A stretch of 64,000 nt of DNA, from NCBI GenBank assembly GCA_037953745.1, contig JBAKBP010000197.1, positions 30,001 to 94,000 on the forward strand, read 5' to 3'. A model generated the notes under the pieces. That model was given only the letters and a program-made list of their open reading frames with translations, had not been told where the DNA came from and ran no database searches. Origin of the DNA: Lithodes maja (lineage: Eukaryota > Arthropoda > Malacostraca > Decapoda > Lithodidae). The translations under genes and the position numbers were made by a program. Positions within the stretch are counted from its first letter, which is position 1; every line of letters begins with the position of its first letter. Below, in pieces: positions 1-11,800 of the stretch.

Positions 1-215
1 GATTTACTTAAGCAATCAAGTGAATCAATTCAAAGTCAAACCATCAACCATTCTAATATATAAAGTTAAACAAGTTTCTACCGCTTTACTTAAGCAATCA
101 AGTGAATCAATTCAAAGTCAAACCATCAACCATTCTAATATATAAAGTTAAACAAGTTTTTACCGATTTACTTAAGCAATCAAGTGAATCAATTCAAAGT
201 CAAACCATCAACCAT
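1..215. repeat. 83-bp tandem repeat inside the LTR
   Basis: Two full units (1-83, 84-166) and a partial third of a sequence starting GATTTACTTAAGCAATCAAG. The same array is in the other LTR at about 6120-6548 with more units. Copy-number difference between the LTRs implies expansion or contraction after insertion, or slippage during reverse transcription. Confidence 0.85.
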
Positions 216-1103
216 TCAAATATTCACTGATCTTTTCACTACTCATAACATAGGACATCAAGCTAGTAAGAGTTTGGAAGTCCTTGATCCTTTCTTTAAT
301 GTAAACTCACAAATTAATAGTTAAAGCAAAGGTAATCTATTAGGATCACATAAATACAGGTAACGTCAGTCCAATACTTGAATAGTTGACTTATGAATAC
401 TAAATTAATGGAGATAATATTCCTATGCTAACCTAGCTAAACAAAACAAAACACCACTTACGTTGGGCATGGCCGGGAACCGCATCACCCTGTCACAGTC
501 ACCAATCCAAGCTTCAAATACCGGCCAAGATTAACTAAATTATGCTATCACAATTATCATCAAGTTACCACAATAGCGTTACGCAACTCTACAGTTACTT
601 TAACTTCAATCGTAAATGAGCCACAAGTTACCACAATAACGCTATACCGAACTACAGTTACATAGGTTCCATTAAACTTGACCGTAAGAACACCGATAAA
701 CACTGTAGAACCACTGGCGCGGTAGCTTGGACGGGTAGTAAATCCAACTGACCCTGTGACCCCAGGGTAATGGCGGCAGCTCCCAACCACCTCCACTGCA
801 AGTGATGTCCGACCCTAAACTGCTTCTCAAATCCCTCCTTTGCTGGAAGAAAACACAAAGATATAAATGACCAATCAGAAACTATTTTACCTACGTCAGC
901 TACTTTGCATAAAACACTTAACTAAGATTAAAGAAAAAAAATGGATGAACAGATCGAAACAATAATAAAGATCTTTGGAACTCTAATGCTACAATGAATA
1001 ATAATCTTTGTACTTTAAACACTTTAAGCCGACCATGAATCTAGTGTACATGTCACTATGCATCTGAACCAACTGAATCACTGTTTCGTCTTGTCTAACA
1101 TAA

Positions 1104-1590
1104 TTTTTTTTTTTTTTTTTTTTTTCTATATTCCAACTACTCCCTCTCGGGCATAGGCTGATAGCCTTTACACTCTACCGCTGAACACGGTGAGGCCCGT
1201 GAGGTCTTGCTCCAGTCTAGGGAGTGAGACATGCGAAGCTTCACGGCTCGAAGCAATTCCACCTCTGAAGCTGCTTCGCCTCTGTGCTTCACAGTCTCAT
1301 CCCCCAGGCTCGGACCCTCACTCTCAGAACGCCACCTATTGAGCAATTAACTCACTAGGCATTGCCCCCCTGTAGCATATTTGTGAATATGGGAATATTC
1401 ATACAATGCTATTCAATCAGGGAACAATGAGGGTATTTATTTGGCATTTCGGTGTGCTGTGGTAATGCACTGATACTAGGTACAGCACAAATTCCATCCC
1501 AATAATATCTTCCCATTGACATATTGGGATTCGAACCCGGGTCCATTGGATTACCAGTCCAGTGGCAAGACCACTCTGCCACACCTCCCC
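1104..1590 (-). mobile_element. tRNA-derived SINE inserted in the 3' LTR
   Basis: The minus strand has a tRNA-like head with a Pol III A-box-like block and a B box (GGTTCGAATCC), a body of about 400 bp, and a terminal A-run (T-run at 1104-1125 on the plus strand). It is homologous to the SINEs at 29273-29776 and 58907-59471. The other LTR lacks it, so it inserted after the retrotransposon. A TAATT-like sequence on both sides may be the target duplication. Confidence 0.85.
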
Positions 1591-1623
1591 TAATTATACA
1601 CTAATCTCTATAATTTTGTGACA

Positions 1624-1636
1624 AACCTCCCTTCTT
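1624..1636 (-). other. Polypurine tract (PPT) of the LTR element
   Basis: On the minus strand AAGAAGGGAGGTT directly precedes the TGTCAC start of the 3' LTR, the usual position of the plus-strand DNA primer in LTR retrotransposons. Confidence 0.75.
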
Positions 1637-1660
1637 AAGATGAAAATCTAATTTTCTTCC

Positions 1661-3106
1661 TTAGGCCCTACTAAGATAATCAGCATCCACATTCAGAGAA
1701 CCCTTAATGACTCTAATGTTCATCAAATATGACTGAAGTAGAAGCGCCCATCTCATTAATCTCCCATTCTCAGTTTTAGCTGATTGAAGATAAGCAAGAG
1801 GTTTGTGATTAGTCTCCAGGACAAAAGGCTTCCCATATAGGTACATTGAAAACTATTGTATTCCCCTAACTATTCCCAGACACTCTTTCTCAACCACCTA
1901 GTACCGTTGCTCCCTGGGTAGAAGTTTTCTGCTTGCGTAGGCCACAGCCTTCTTCTCACCATCCTGCTCCTGCATAAGCACCGCCCCAATCCCAGTATTG
2001 GAGGCATCTGTACGTAGCAGAAATTCTTGGTCCAGGTTAGGCAACATCAGCACAGGTTCCCTCGAGAGACTGGACTTCAGCTGTAGGAAGGACCTGCTGT
2101 GATGTTCTTCCCACTTCAACTGGTTCGGCTGGTTCTTCCTCACTAGGTCTGTCAGGGGAGCAGTAATGGTGGAATAAAGAGGAATATATTTACGGTAGAA
2201 ACCACTAAGTCCCAGAAATGACCTTAGCTCCTTCTTGGTTCGAGGTTGGGGTGCCTTTTCTATCTTCTCCACCTTATCCTTGAGAGGCGAGAGTCCTTCC
2301 ATTCCCAACCTGTGTCCTAAATACTGTAAAGACTGCATCGCCATGTAGCACTTTGATGGACGGGCTGTCATTCCTGCGTCTAACAGCCGCTGCATAACTT
2401 CCTTAATGAGAATAAGATGATCGTTCCAGGTTTCTGTGTGAATAAGAATGTCATCCATAAAGTATTCCACTCCCTCTAGATCACCAACAAGTTTCCTCAT
2501 TAATTTATTGAAGGTGGCTTGGGCATTAACAAGTCCAAATGGCAAGACTGTAAATTAGTATAGACCTTGATCAGTTTGGAAAGCGGTGTATTGTCTAGAA
2601 TTGTTCTCTAAAGGAACCTGCCAATATCCTTTGCTCAAGTCCATTTTACGGAAATACTTACTTGGTTGCAGACCACTAAAAATCGTTTCAGGGTCACTCA
2701 TGGGTTCACTATCAAACACAGTTAGATTATTCAACTTACGGAAATCCAAACAGATCCTATGAGTTTTGTCTGGTTTACTTACAATAACCATGGGAGCTGA
2801 AAAGGGAGAGTCCGAATGTTCTATAATTCCCATTTGTTTCATAGAGTCTATTTCCTTCTTTACTTCTGATCTCATTGCATATGGGATTTTATATGGTCTA
2901 ATACGTACCACCTGTTCCTCTCTAAGCTTGATCTTGTGCTCTACTGCTGAGGTTTTTCCGGGAACATCTGACCATACCTTCTCAAAATTCTGTAGCAAGT
3001 CTTTCAGCTCCTGTTGTTGTTCTGCAGACAGATCTGTATTGATGTTTACCTGTCTCCAAGTCTCCTTCTGCTGTACGTTGGGCAGGTTCAAGGGGTTCCC
3101 TTTCAT
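1661..3106 (-). pseudogene. pol: Reverse transcriptase-RNase H region of Gmr1-like pol, broken
   Basis: RT copies the element RNA and RNase H removes the template. In order the minus strand shows LDFRKLN, YWQVPL, PFGLVNAQATF, the catalytic box YFMDD, the gypsy-type RFLGL-like block (LRSFLGLSGFYRKY), then RNase H landmarks LRTDAS, ETNHKPL and NVDADYLSRA. One frame runs throughout but is interrupted by a nonsense codon after DQGLY (about 2552) and two more between 1898 and 1846. It lies downstream of integrase, not upstream as in ordinary Ty3/gypsy elements. It overlaps the integrase frame by about 125 nt in another frame. Either a programmed shift or an indel would explain this, and I cannot tell which. 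The copy cannot make a full RT. Confidence 0.9.
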
Positions 3107-4874
3107 CCTCCGGAGTCTCTTCTATCACTGCTGCCGCTGCAACCCCCTCCAGTGTAGCTGTTGTTTCTGTTCGAAGATGGTATAGTTTAATCATGTTTGC
3201 ATGGAAAATCTTAACTTCACCTTTAACTTCAATCCCATAGTCCATGATTCCCTTCTGAGCTTTCACTGTATAGGGTCCTCTCCATTGAAGCAGTAACTTG
3301 TTGTTTGATGTTGGTAACAATAGTAAGACCTGATCTCCTACAGAGAACTTCCGGTCCTTTGCTCGCTTATCATAATGGTGTTTATACTTTTCCTTGGATT
3401 TACTTAACTGATCTCTAGCCAACTTACAGGTCTCCTCCAGCTTCTCCCTCAGGTCAAACACATACTGGTAGGTGGTCTGTACCTCGTCTATCTTCTCTCT
3501 GTCCCAGACCTCGCGTAGGATGCTCAGGGGTCCCCTCACCGTCCGTCCGTACAGCAACTCAAAGGGGCTGAATCCCATGCTGGCCTGTGGAGTTTCACGA
3601 TAAGCGAACAATACAGCGGGTAGAAAGCGATCCCAAAGCTTGGGTTGTTCAGCACACATTTTCTTTAACATAGATTTAAGAGTCCCATTGAACCTCTCTA
3701 CCAAACCATTTCCCATAGCGTGGTAGGGTGTTGTGGGTAAATGTTTGATAGACAGTAAATGCCTTACCTCAGCCATCATGTTAGCTGTAAATTGGCCACC
3801 CCTGTCTGTTATCATTTCAGCCGGAACTCCCACTCTAGAAAAGATATCCATTAGTGCCTCCGCTACTCTCTCGGTGTCTATATATAGCAAGGCAATGGCT
3901 TCTGGATACCTAGTAGCATAATCTACAAGGGTTAATATGTACCTGTTTTTGTTTTCACTCCTGGGTTCTATGGGTCCGATCAGGTCAACGGCCACTCGTT
4001 GGAAGGGAGTGTCTATTATGGGGGTTTCTCCCAGTGGTACCCTACTCACCTTACCCTTTTGGACCGTCTTCTGGCAAACATCACAAGATTGACAATATCG
4101 CTTGACATCTGCCATCATTCCCGGCCACGCGAAGTGTGCAGATACCTTTACTGTAGTCCTACCAATTCCTTGATGTCCTCCCATGGGACTCTCATGGGTT
4201 ATCTTCATTACCACCTCACGTACCTGATTGGGGAGTACAAGCTGATTCTGTGATTTAAATTCTCTGTAGAGTAGATTATTGTCATAGAAAAGTCTACCTT
4301 TACCTCCAGACACCAGTTTTCCCTCCTCTGCAAATTCTCTCCATTTCTCCAGGCTGACGTCATCCTGTTGAGCAGCTTTCATCTGTTTAGAATCCATATT
4401 AAGGCTTTCCCCTGTGTCTGGTACCTTCAACTTACGTATAGGATGGTTTATCTTCTTGGCTGCGGCTCTGGTCATCACTGCACTAACTCCCACTGTCTCC
4501 TTAGGTTGTCTCAAGGTTGTAGCCCCATCAATATTTCCAATTATAACCTCATACACTGGATTGTCCATGCACACTGCAGAAACTCTGCCTGAATAAAAAG
4601 GAGAGTTTATTTCTACTTCTGCTAGAGGATAATTATATACTTCCCCGTTGATGAGTTTAACTAAGCTGTCCTTTCCAGTAAAGCAATCTTCGGAAACCAG
4701 GTCCTTCCTCACCACTACTGTACTGCACCCTGTATCACGTAGTACCTCTACAGTTCTCCCACACAGTGTTCCTTTTTCCACTGGCATACTGGCCAAGGCA
4801 CTAACCACTTCAACAGACTTACCACATCCCAAAACTTCATCTGGATTATGTGCATTTGCCGCAAACTTAAGACT
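2982..4874 (-). pseudogene. pol: Protease-integrase region of Gmr1-like pol
   Basis: This reads in the same frame as gag, after the TAA that ends gag, so it would be expressed as a Gag-Pol extension. An aspartic protease active site (RDTGCS) lies near the start. Integrase follows with the HHCC zinc-binding region (HESPMGGH ... CQSCDVC), the DDE catalytic residues (D in VDLIGPI, D in TDRGGQF, E in ERFNGTLK) and a C-terminal GPY-type module (WRGPYTV). Integrase inserts the DNA copy into the chromosome. The roughly 616 codons are uninterrupted. Protease and integrase coming before RT is the copia-like order typical of the Gmr1 group. Classed as broken because the complete gag-pol carries stops elsewhere. 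Confidence 0.9.
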
Positions 4875-5798
4875 TTAAATTTTCTGGCATGCATTTCCTA
4901 AATTTTGTCTTTTCTTAGGTTCGCGACACTGAACTGATTTATGCCCAGATATTCCGCAATTATAACACTTCCCAGCGAACTTCACTCTAGACTTTTCTGA
5001 CCTATCCCCACTAGTCTTTCCTGGATCAGCCTCTTTCTCTGTACTCCCTTCAGTGTAAGTTTTTGCATTGTTAGTCAGTCCTCCATGTGCCATTACATAG
5101 CCTTCTGCAAGTTCCGCCATTCTAGGTAAAGTCAAGGGGTATCGCTCTCTTAAATACACTTGTAAATTTCTCCCACAAGTTTGTAGAAATTGCTCCATAA
5201 GTAACAAGTCAACCAGAGACTCAAAAGTTTCCTCACAATCTGACAGCTCAACCCAGCGCTTCAAAAGATTCTTCAACCGACCTATGAACTGCTCCACCCT
5301 CTCTCCTCGTTGTGGCTTACAGTGACGAAACGTCTTTCGAAACCCCTCACTAGTACACTCAAATATTTTCATTAAAGCTAATTTTATGCTGTCATACTGT
5401 ACTACATCTTCCTCTGAGAGTCAAGCATAAGTTTCTAGTGCAGATCCACATAAATAAGAGCTTAGAACAACACCCCAGCTTTCCCTTGGCCATCTAGCGG
5501 AATGAGCAAATAATTCAAGACGACGTAGATATGCATCGCAGTCATCCTTATTTTCATCGAATGGAAGAAGTGATGGCCCTTTGGCCTTAACCAAAACATT
5601 TTCCTGATGGGTCTCACTTCTAGCCTGGTGTACCTGTAGCTGAAGCTCTAACATGCGACTCTCTTCTTGTCGTTTTTCCCTTTCCTCATGTCTAAGGTCT
5701 CTCTCCCTAGTCTGCTCATCTTTGATAAAATTCAAGAGTTGTTCACCCTCAAAACCTACCTCTTTGCCTAACTCGCATAATTCTTTAGTGGAAGTCAT
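4875..5798 (-). pseudogene. gag: gag of Gmr1-like element, one internal stop
   Basis: Gag packages the element RNA. I chose the ATG at 5798 (MTSTKELCEL) because it follows the primer-binding site and begins the conserved-looking N-terminus. The first part holds a charged, probably coiled-coil stretch (residues about 30-65). The C-terminus has one CCHC zinc knuckle, C-X2-C-X4-H-X4-C (CYNCGISGHKSVQC), expected for RNA binding. A TGA at about 5421 interrupts the frame, which then continues unchanged to TAA at 4875. Pol follows in the same frame after that single stop, an arrangement compatible with stop-codon readthrough or with a second mutation. Confidence 0.85.
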
Positions 5799-5853
5799 TG
5801 TCAAGAACTATTAAAACTTTAAGTCAAAGCTCACTCTCTTGTAAATGATTTGG

Positions 5854-5871
5854 GTCCTGTCACGGTCGCCA
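5854..5871 (-). other. Primer-binding site, probably tRNA-Arg
   Basis: One base after the LTR end (GTGACA at 5873) the minus strand reads TGGCGACCGTGACAGGAC. It starts with TGG, the complement of a tRNA CCA end. From memory of arthropod tRNAs, the implied 3' end (...CACGGTCGCCA) fits tRNA-Arg with anticodon TCG. That identification is recalled, not computed. Confidence 0.65.
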
Positions 5872-5872
5872 T

Positions 5873-6183
5873 TGTCACGATCTCAGTTCTATTTTTGCAA
5901 TAATCACTACTAATAAACTAGGATCCAGGTTCTTTTACCTTTATACAAATAAAATTCTTAGAATACCAGACCCAAATAATTTAACAGGAGAGTAATACAC
6001 CAGAAACACTTCTTATTTTAATGAACAAGCAACGTATATACAAACAAACAAATATTTAAGAATCTAGCTATGCAATTATATATGTATGAAGTTAAGCTTG
6101 TAAAAGTTTGCCCCTACTTCAACGTTTAAAGTATCAATTACAAACCCTCAATCTAATATATCAAGTTAAACAAGTTTCTACCG

Positions 6184-6215
<32 letters not shown>

Positions 6216-7460
6216 CTATATTCCAACTTACTTCCTCTCGGGCGTAGGCTGAGAGCAATCAAGCAATCAAGTGAATCAATTCAAAGTCAAACCATCAACC
6301 ATTCTAATAAATAAAGTTAAACAAGTTTCTACCGATTTACTTAAGCAATTAAGTGAATCAATTCAAAGTCAAACCATCAACTATTCTAATATATAAAGTT
6401 AAACAAGTTTTTACCGATTTACTTAAGCAATCGAGTGAATCAATTCAAAGTCAAACCATCAACCATTCTAATATATAAAGTTAAACAAGTTTTTACCGAT
6501 TTACTTAAGCAATCAAGTGAATCAATTCAAAGTCAAACCATCAACCATTCAAATATTCACTGATCTTTTCACTACTCATAACATAGGACATCAAGCTAGT
6601 AAGAGATTGGAAGTCTTTGATCCTTTCTGTAATATACACTCACAAATTAATAGTTAAAGCAAACTTAATCTATTAGGATCACATAAATACAGGTAACGTC
6701 AGTCCAATAATTGAATAGTTGACTTATGAATACTAAATTAATGGAGATAATATTCCTATGCTAACCTAGCTAAAAAAAACAGACACCACTTACGTTGGGC
6801 ATGGCCGGGAACCGCATCACCCTGTCACAGTCACCAATCCAAACTTCAAATACCGGCCAAGATTAACTAAATTATGCTATCACAATTATCATCAAGTTAC
6901 CACAATAGCGTTACGCAACTCTACAGTTACTTTAACTTCAATCGTAAATGAGCCACAAGTTACCACAATAACGCTATACCGAACTACAGTTACATAGGTT
7001 CCATTAAACTTGACCGTAAGAACACCGATAAACACTGTAGAACCACTGGCGCGGTAGCTTGGACGGGTAGTAAATCCAACTGACCCTGTGACCCCAGGGT
7101 AATGGCGGCAGCTCCCAACCACCTCCACTGCAAGTGATGTCCGACCCTAAACTGCTTCTCAAATCCCTCCATTGCTGGAAGAAAACACAAAGATATAAAT
7201 GACCAATCAGAAACTATTTTACCTACGTCAGCTACTTTGCATAAAACACTTAACTAAGATTAAAGAAAAAAATGGATGAACAGATCGAAACAATAATAAA
7301 GATCTTTGGAACTCTAATGCTACAATGAATAATAATCTTTGTACTTGAAACACTTTAAGCCGACCATGAATCTAGTGCTCATGTCACTATGCATCTGAAC
7401 CAACTGAATCACTGTTTCGTCTTGTCTAACATATACACTAATCTCTATAATTTCGTGACA
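5873..7460 (-). repeat. 5' LTR of Gmr1-like retrotransposon
   Basis: About 1.59 kb with short inverted termini, TGTCAC at 7460 and GTGACA at 5873 on the minus strand. It contains roughly five units of the 83-bp tandem repeat (6120-6548) and a 65-bp SINE tail fragment. Excluding these and the SINE in the other copy, the LTRs differ by only scattered substitutions (for example around 6600-6660 versus 270-330), so the insertion is fairly young although its pol is already broken. Confidence 0.88.
6190..6254 (-). mobile_element. 5'-truncated SINE tail (about 65 bp)
   Basis: A T-run (6190-6215) followed by the terminal 40 bp of the SINE family (CTATATTCCAACTTAC... to GGCTGAGAG) interrupts the 83-bp repeat in the 5' LTR. 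On the minus strand it is the SINE 3' end plus A-tail, an extreme 5' truncation of the kind LINE machinery produces. Confidence 0.75.
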
Positions 7461-7536
7461 CTGACCACCTCGTTTGGATCGTAAGGTATGTGTGGCAAGT
7501 GTATCTATGTAAATCTCTCTCTCTCTCTCTCTTCAC
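7461..7536. other. Short spacer with (CT)n between LTR element and CR1
   Basis: About 75 bp of unassigned sequence ending in a CT run. The first five bases (CTGAC) would be the LTR element's target duplication, but the partner lies outside the window. Confidence 0.5.
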
Positions 7537-7639
7537 CTATCGCCCCTGGAAGCCTAATTCTGCGTATCTCAAATGTTTTGTTTTCGGTTAGGCTATCACC
7601 CCTGATAACCTGTTGTGTATTTCAACATATTTGTTTTCG

Positions 7640-7740
7640 GTTGAAATGATTGAAGTGTTTCTAAAGTGAGTGAAGTGTTTTAAAGTGAGTTAGGTGTTTT
7701 AAAGTGAGTTAAGTGTTTTAAAGTGAGTGAAGTGATCTAA
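7640..7740 (+). repeat. 18-20-bp tandem repeats in the CR1 5' UTR
   Basis: Units like AAAGTGAGTTAAGTGTTTT repeat about five times just upstream of ORF1. The same block precedes ORF1 in copies A-D on the minus strand, with differing numbers. Such 5' UTR arrays often carry LINE promoter activity. That role is inference. Confidence 0.75.
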
Positions 7741-7757
7741 AGAAACTGACTGTTACC

Positions 7758-8796
7758 ATGCCTCGCACTTGTACGAACTGCTCCGGTAGGTTTGGTGAGT
7801 CCATGTTTGCTACTGTCGATCTTCAAGTCTGCCGTCTCTGCCAGCAACGAGAAAATTTGACAGTGAAATTAGATGAAGCCTACAACAAGATCAACGTCCT
7901 CACCATGAAGCTGGAATCACTCCAAGAGTTTGTAACACTCAACGTTGGAGTACCACAAACTTCAATTGTCACCGCAACTCCAGCAGCCATCAACGCCCCC
8001 AACGTCAACTGCCAACAATTCAACGCCTGCAGTAGCCATTTCAGCTGATGGTTCCGATACTCAAGAAAGAAATAGTGACTCTCTTCCCCCTCAAGACAAC
8101 TTCCGTGTCGTGAGGAACAACGTTTGCCCCAAGACCAGGAAAACCATACCGATTACCGAGTGTCAAAACTGCTTCCAGATACTCACAGACTCAGATGACG
8201 AAGCGTAAATAGAAGAAGTCTGGCTCGTGGGAGACTCGATGATACGTGGTCAGCTCACAGAGTTTTGCGCCAGAGCACCTAAGACCAGGAAGCATTTTTG
8301 TATCCCTGGTGGTGGTGTGGACGACGTAGTTGCTGCAGTTGACGAAGTATCTAAGCTGGCCCCTGCTAATACAATGTACGTCATCCACGTTGGATCCAAC
8401 GATGTACAGCGAACCCGGTCGGAAGATTTGCTTTTAAAGTACCAGCAGCTGATCAAGTCATTTAAGGAGAAGTTATCAAGGATCATCGTCTCAGGAATCG
8501 TCCCCCGGCTTGGAGTAGAGAGCCGATTTTACAACATAGCCACCAGCACAAATCGTTGTCTAGCAAACCTCTGCAGGAAGGAAAACGTGGGATTCGTCGA
8601 CACCTGGGACAATTTCTACTACGATGACTATTTGTTTTCGGACGATGGAGTTCATCTGAACCAGGTGGGAGCAGCACGTTTTGGGCGTCTTCTCAACGAT
8701 GCGGTGAAGGATTTTCGGAGAAGAAATCGACTCAGCACAGGACACCCAGGAAGGAGGACCGAAGACAGCGAGGGCGGCAACCTGCGAAGGAATTAA
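7758..8796 (+). pseudogene. CR1 ORF1 (zinc finger plus SGNH esterase), copy 1, broken
   Basis: ORF1 of this family begins with two CxxC pairs (CTNC, CRLC), a leucine-rich coiled-coil-like helix, a Ser/Thr/Ala-rich linker, then an SGNH/GDSL esterase domain: GDSMIRG (nucleophile Ser), HVGSND (block III) and DGVHLN (catalytic Asp/His). CR1-clade ORF1 proteins bind the element RNA. The esterase's role there is not settled. A 1-nt insertion near 8000 shifts the frame, and a TAA after DSDDEA (about 8206) interrupts it again. The esterase part from 8227 is uninterrupted and keeps all catalytic residues. Confidence 0.88.
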
Positions 8797-8885
8797 ATGC
8801 TAATCTGTCAAGAACCGCGAATTTGGATAAAGCTCCACCAACATGACCCAATTTCAAAACCGCCAGGGATAACGACCGAGGACCG

Positions 8886-11800
8886 ATGACAGCCATGAAT
8901 GTAAATGTAGATCCGACCAGAACCAAAAATTTGATTAAAGAACGTTCTGTGAGTTCTAAAACTGCAACTTTAAAGGTTTTCTATGCAAATGCTCGTAGCA
9001 TACGCAATAAATTTTCAGATTTAGAAGAACTAGTGTTTACTGAAAATTATGATGTGATTGGTATAACAGAATTTTAGCTCAATACAGTAGATAGAGACTT
9101 TTTTAGCAGAGTATTCACTTCCCGGTTATGTAATGTTTGAGAAAAGCCGAATAAATAAAAATGGAGGTGGTGTTTTATTTTATATCAAAGAAAGTTTTAA
9201 CCCGACCCTCTTGTCAAAACCTCAAATTGTGAACGTCGATACACCTTTTGTGCTAATAAAGAATAATAAAGGTACAACAATAATACTTGCATGAATATGC
9301 AGACCTCCAGCTCAATCAGTGCAAACTGACCGAGAAATTTATGAACAAATTGCAGGTGTAAGTAACTCACAAGATACCGTATTTTTTGGCGACTTTAATT
9401 TACCTGTGACCAAGTGGGGCGATACTCTTACTTCACACTCCGGACATGACTTGTATACGAACTTGCAAGAGAGTTCGCTTTATCAATTTGTTCGAACACC
9501 GACCCGACCCGTGGTAATAACGTTCTTGACATTGTACTTGCAACAAAAGAAGAATTAATAGAGAATTTGAATGTTGGTGATGAATTCAGTAACAGCGACC
9601 ATCGTACGATAACTTTCACTTTAAACTTCACTAGTAACGAACCAAATAGTAGCATCGAAAAGTCCCTAATTTCAAGAAAGCAAACTTTCATAAACTTAGA
9701 GCTATGTTTAAAGAAACTGACTGGAGCTTTTTAATTAGCAATAACGACATAAATACATCTTGGAAGTTATTCGAAACCACTTACCTAAAAGCAGTGCAAG
9801 ACTGCATACCATCGAAAATACGGCATCCAGGCCATAATAATAAGCCCAAATGGTGGAATAAAGATATTTCAAACTGCCTGCTTGCTAAAAAATGTGCTTA
9901 TGATAGATTAAAATCTTCACAAAATGACGAAGAACGGGTGACATTTGTAGAGCTACGACGCAAAGCCAAAAAGTTAATTAAGCAAAGTAAAAAGACCCTA
10001 GAGTTACATATTGCGAATCAAAGTAAAACAAACCCGAAAGAATTCTATAGTTATATAAGAAAGAAAAAAGTAGTTACTTCAACTGTTGGACGTTAGTCGA
10101 TGAAAATGGAGAATACACCACAGACGAAGTACAAATGAGTAATGCCCTCAATACCTTCTTTGCATCAGTTTTTACAACAGAAGACCTCAATGATATCCCT
10201 ACACCATCGCTGATTCAGGTTGATCATTCAGATGTTCTAAGCAATATCACCGTTACAGAGAGAGAAGTATTGAATTGTTTAGATAAACTCAAGGTAAATA
10301 AAACGCCTGGACCTGATACAATCTCGCCTAGAGTTCTATAGGAAGCTAAGGATGAGCTCTCCAAACCACTGACATTACTATTTAATAAATCCTTGCAGTC
10401 TGGAACTATGCCTGATCAGTGGAAGATAGCCAACGTAACACCGATATTAAAAAAAGGCAGCAAATCCCTACCCAGTAACTATCGTCCAATTAGCTTAACC
10501 TCAGTTGTATGTAAAATGCTAGAAACGGTCATAAGAGACAGACTCGTAAATCACTTAGAGGAAAATAACATACTTAAAGATACTCAACACGGCTTTCGTA
10601 AAACACGTTCCTGTTTAACAAACCTCTTAGACTTCTTCCACGATATCCTCAACCTCTACGATGAGAGTAAAGCTGTAGATATTATATACCTTGATTTTCA
10701 AAAAGGCCTTTGACAAAGTTCCCCATAAATGTTTACTGCTAAAACTAAAAGCGCATGGAATACAAGACGGTGTGTTGAAATGGATAGAAAATTGGCTCAG
10801 TGACAAAAAGCAAAGAGTAGTCATAAACAGTAAGGCATCTAAATGGACCAATGTAAGTAGCGAGGTACCCCAGGGATCGGTACTAGGACCAATTTTCTTT
10901 CTAATTTACATCAACGACATAGATGAGGGTCTCACCTGTACAATCTCAAAATTTGCTGACAATACAAAAATTGCAAATAGCGTACTCTCAAAAGATCAAG
11001 TTGACGATATGCAACACAATCTAGATAAATTGTCACATTGGGCCCAAATTTGGCAAATGAGTTTCAATGCGGATAAATGTAAAGTACAGTGAACCCTCAA
11101 ACTACGCGTGGGATGCGTACTGTGCTGTCGGCGCGTACGTTCGTTTGCGCGTACATGGGAGTTAAATATAAATGGGGAAAATAGGTATTGGTCTGGGTCC
11201 GACCGAAAGTTGTACTATTTCTACCTTTCATCACCTAAAATCCACAAATATATCATAATACTGTACAAATATGTTTTCATAACCTAATCTACCACACAAA
11301 ATACATTTAATGTATACAAATAAGACACAAACGTAAATTAACTCACACTGGTAGTGGTTGAGCAATGCCGGATCTGCGCGATCGATCGATAGCACTGCGC
11401 CCGAAACGGATCGACCGAAATAATAGGCCTAGCCGCCTAGGCTTACTGGTAAAGTTTTGAGTCGAAAAGTAATTCACCCTGTATAGCCTATAGTTTCATA
11501 TAGCCTACATAGTGTCAAGTGAGATAGTTCAATAGCTCATATACATACAGGTATTAAAGAATTCGCTTCACATCATTTAGCCAGGGGAGAGCAGTGGGCT
11601 TTGAAGCAACTTTCGAAAGAAGTGTAAACAATCTCGCCTCCAACTACCGAACAGAAACAGATTTTCCATTTCCGATTTTGTTAGCTCAATAAATGATACA
11701 TGCAATGTAAAACGAAGAACAGTCTTTTAATAGATTCATAATATCCTGTTGTGCTTTATAGATACATAATAATTTGGTACGGGAGATGATTGTGTCTCTC

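Larger units (their letters stand above)
1..1623 (-). repeat. 3' LTR of Gmr1-like retrotransposon, cut by window start
   Basis: From about position 1 this matches the right LTR at an offset of about 6.33 kb with only scattered differences, so the two are the LTRs of one element. On the minus strand the LTR begins with TGTCAC at 1623, immediately after a purine-rich PPT. Its last 460 bp or so lie outside the window. It is lengthened by a SINE at 1104-1590 that the other LTR lacks. The short reading frame at 560-796 recurs in both LTRs and looks incidental. Confidence 0.88.

Noticed and set aside
560..796. 78-codon frame present in both LTRs as a gene
   Set aside because: Repeated because LTRs are duplicates. 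No motif, and no sign of coding beyond that duplication.
1661..5798. DIRS-type or BEL/Pao element
   Set aside because: LTRs with TG..CA ends, PBS, PPT and a DDE integrase are present and no tyrosine recombinase. RT motifs are gypsy-like.
5854..5871. PBS as a match to an internal tRNA-Asp segment (CCTGTCACG)
   Set aside because: The site begins with TGG one base from the LTR, fitting a normal 3'-CCA primer, and the rest agrees better with tRNA-Arg.
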